Source of the DNA: Petrocella sp024636985
GTDB taxonomy: Bacteria; Bacillota; Clostridia; Lachnospirales; Vallitaleaceae
Assembly: GCA_024636985.1 (NCBI GenBank)
Contig: JAGXFY010000050.1
Span: 1-16,288, forward strand
Reading direction: 5' to 3'
DNA length: 16,288 nt
Every line of letters begins with the position of its first letter. Position 1 is the first letter of the stretch. Of the stretch, positions 15,268 to 16,288 are shown piece after piece. The notes beneath the pieces are model-generated. The model was not told the DNA's origin, ran no database searches, and saw only the letters and a program-made list of their open reading frames with translations. Position numbers and translations under genes: made by a program.

Positions 15268-15534
15268 TTAATTATTCTTGCTTACTAAACTTATAATCCA
15301 AAGTAATAAAACTGCTCCAGTAATTGAAACGATAAAACTCCAGATATTTAGTCCTGTTGCTGGCCCTAGATTAAGTAATCCTGCGACCCAACCACCAATA
15401 AAAGCACCGATAATACCGACGATAATATTCTTCACGATACCCATGCTTCCATTCTTTCCTACTATCATACTAGCAACCCAACCGGATATACCACCTAAAA
15501 TTAACCATACAAATATGTTTGATACTTCTGGCAT
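15268..15534 (-). CDS. GlsB/YeaQ/YmgE-family small membrane stress protein
   Basis: This 88-residue protein is a small integral membrane protein of the transglycosylase-associated (GlsB/YeaQ/YmgE) family, linked with general stress responses but of unknown biochemical role. It has three membrane helices and the family pattern of glycines: FVWLILGGISGWVASMIVGK near the start, then IIVGIIGAFIGGWV, and a last helix about residues 65-83. Length is typical. The ATG lies 5 bp after a perfect AGGAGGTG. It has its own promoter at 15585-15613 and is a single-gene unit between a thermonuclease relic upstream and a coding relic downstream. Confidence 0.93.
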   Translation of the reverse strand: MPEVSNIFVWLILGGISGWVASMIVGKNGSMGIVKNIIVGIIGAFIGGWVAGLLNLGPATGLNIWSFIVSITGAVLLLWIISLVSKNN

Positions 15535-15584
15535 ATAAACACCTCCTAATTCATTTCTATCAGTTATGATTCCTTTACATTTTC

Positions 15585-15613
15585 AGCATAGCACTCTTAG
15601 CAAAAATTAGCAA
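15585..15613 (-). promoter_or_regulatory. Promoter of the GlsB/YeaQ-family gene
   Basis: TTGCTA (15608-15613) and TATGCT (15585-15590) are exactly 17 bp apart on the minus strand. The -10 is preceded by TGC, making an extended element. The resulting leader is about 45 nt and ends in a strong ribosome site. Confidence 0.65.
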
Positions 15614-15670
15614 TTTTTTCATAATCACCCGTATCGACCTCAAAAGGTGGTAAAGTATATTTTTAGACAC

Positions 15671-15706
15671 AAAAAAGACTAAATACTTTGCATTGTATTT
15701 AGTCTT
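15671..15706 (-). terminator. Terminator of the thermonuclease gene
   Basis: AAGACTAAATAC and GTATTTAGTCTT form a perfect 12-bp stem with an 8-nt loop, followed by a T-run on the minus strand. It lies 15 bp after the nuclease stop. Confidence 0.9.
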
Positions 15707-15721
15707 TGCGCCTATAAGATA

Positions 15722-16239
15722 TCAATCTTTACTTTTTCTATAGCCCTCGGCAATAGCTGCTTCTTCTGTCTCAAAAAACACAGGCCTTGTGACCTCATTA
15801 TAGTGTTTACCATTTGGCATATGATAAATCATTGAATTAGGATTACCTATGATATATCCCCACAAACCTTTATTATTTTCTCTTGCATGCACTTGCGCTT
15901 CCATTAATCGCTCTGCATACTTTACATCGGGCGGATAGGTCACAACCTTGCCATACCCTTCTTTTATAAGTAATTCATTAAATAGAGTGCCATCTTCTAA
16001 GAACACATAGCGTAAAGCTCTACCATATTGGTCCACATCTGAAACATCTTTTTCCAAATATACAAGCGTACCTTCAAGCATATCCTTCGTAAACACGCTG
16101 GCTTCTTTACCATATAGCTCTACTACATGATCCGCCTTGACTGTTTCAGGCCCTCGACAACATCTTCTTCAGAGCAACCTGAAAAAGATAACGAAAGCAA
16201 TAGTAATGTTAAAGCCAACAACTTACTTGTCATTTTCAC
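15722..16239 (-). pseudogene. Thermonuclease (SNase-like) lipoprotein gene with internal deletion and frame change
   Basis: From GTG 16239 (or ATG 16233) the frame gives a lipoprotein signal, TSKLLALTLLLLSLSFSGC, then SEEDVVEG and a stop after about 13 more codons. The nuclease part lies in another frame: GPETVKADHVVELYGKEAS, then DQYGRALRYVFLEDG and AQVHARENNKGLWGY. The C-terminus (NPNSMIYHMPNGKHYNE to EGYRKSKD) is the Ada-like tail often found on such nucleases. In intact relatives VVDGDT... and RLIGVDTPET separate the two parts. Here about 25-30 residues are missing, including the region of the first catalytic Asp and Arg and the second Asp. The Arg of YGR and the Glu after the junction remain. 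The deletion also changes the frame, so no active nuclease can be made. A remaining 124-residue frame from GTG 16096 lacks a ribosome site. Confidence 0.75.
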
Positions 16240-16288
16240 ATTGATCACCCATCCTATGCATTCATTTTAATCAAATTAAAGATTAACA

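Overview
The window is about 16.3 kb of low-GC DNA, and every gene I can support is on the minus strand, so transcription runs from high to low coordinates. Strong AGGAGG-type ribosome sites, several GTG starts, a dCache-type chemoreceptor, GGDEF/EAL signalling and a mmsA/mmsB/chvE-type sugar importer suggest a motile, sugar-using Gram-positive anaerobe of the Clostridia. I cannot name a genus. For many genes the longest open frame begins at an upstream TTG or GTG with no ribosome site; I moved those starts to the codon that has one.

Region 1 (1-9083) is a coherent sugar sensing and uptake block. In transcription order it holds a NarL-type response regulator with a strong terminator, then a 55-bp array of TGACA/TGTCA half-sites. 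Next come the importer genes (ATPase, permease, binding lipoprotein), a terminator, a chemoreceptor and a NarL/DesK-type histidine kinase. Last is a second, family 1 solute-binding protein that overlaps the kinase gene by 8 bp and runs off the window. The regulator and kinase, the only two-component pair here, therefore flank the transporter and chemoreceptor. I infer that the kinase, with the overlapping binding protein as its periplasmic-side sensor, controls the importer through the half-site array.

Region 2 (9326-11100) is a cytosolic GGDEF-EAL protein. Its N-terminus is a 21-residue (63-bp) tandem coiled-coil repeat. Its GGDEF half has lost substrate-binding residues, and its EAL half has a KIP where KID is usual.

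Region 3 (11160-16239) is a decaying accessory stretch. It contains a stalk-domain remnant, small overlapping frames and a stand-alone LuxR-type HTH gene. Two tandem repeats of about 115-120 nt follow, whose hairpins differ by compensated base changes. There is a membrane-LuxR regulator broken by an in-frame TAA and probably a 5' frameshift, an intact AAC(3)-family acetyltransferase, an unidentified relic, an intact GlsB/YeaQ-family membrane protein, and a thermonuclease lipoprotein gene broken by an internal deletion with frame change.

The observations most worth checking are the covarying repeat pair (12106-12344), the TGACA/TGTCA array (8266-8320), the nested inverted repeat at the kinase promoter (1673-1764), and the degenerate GGDEF-EAL protein with its minisatellite-like coiled coil.
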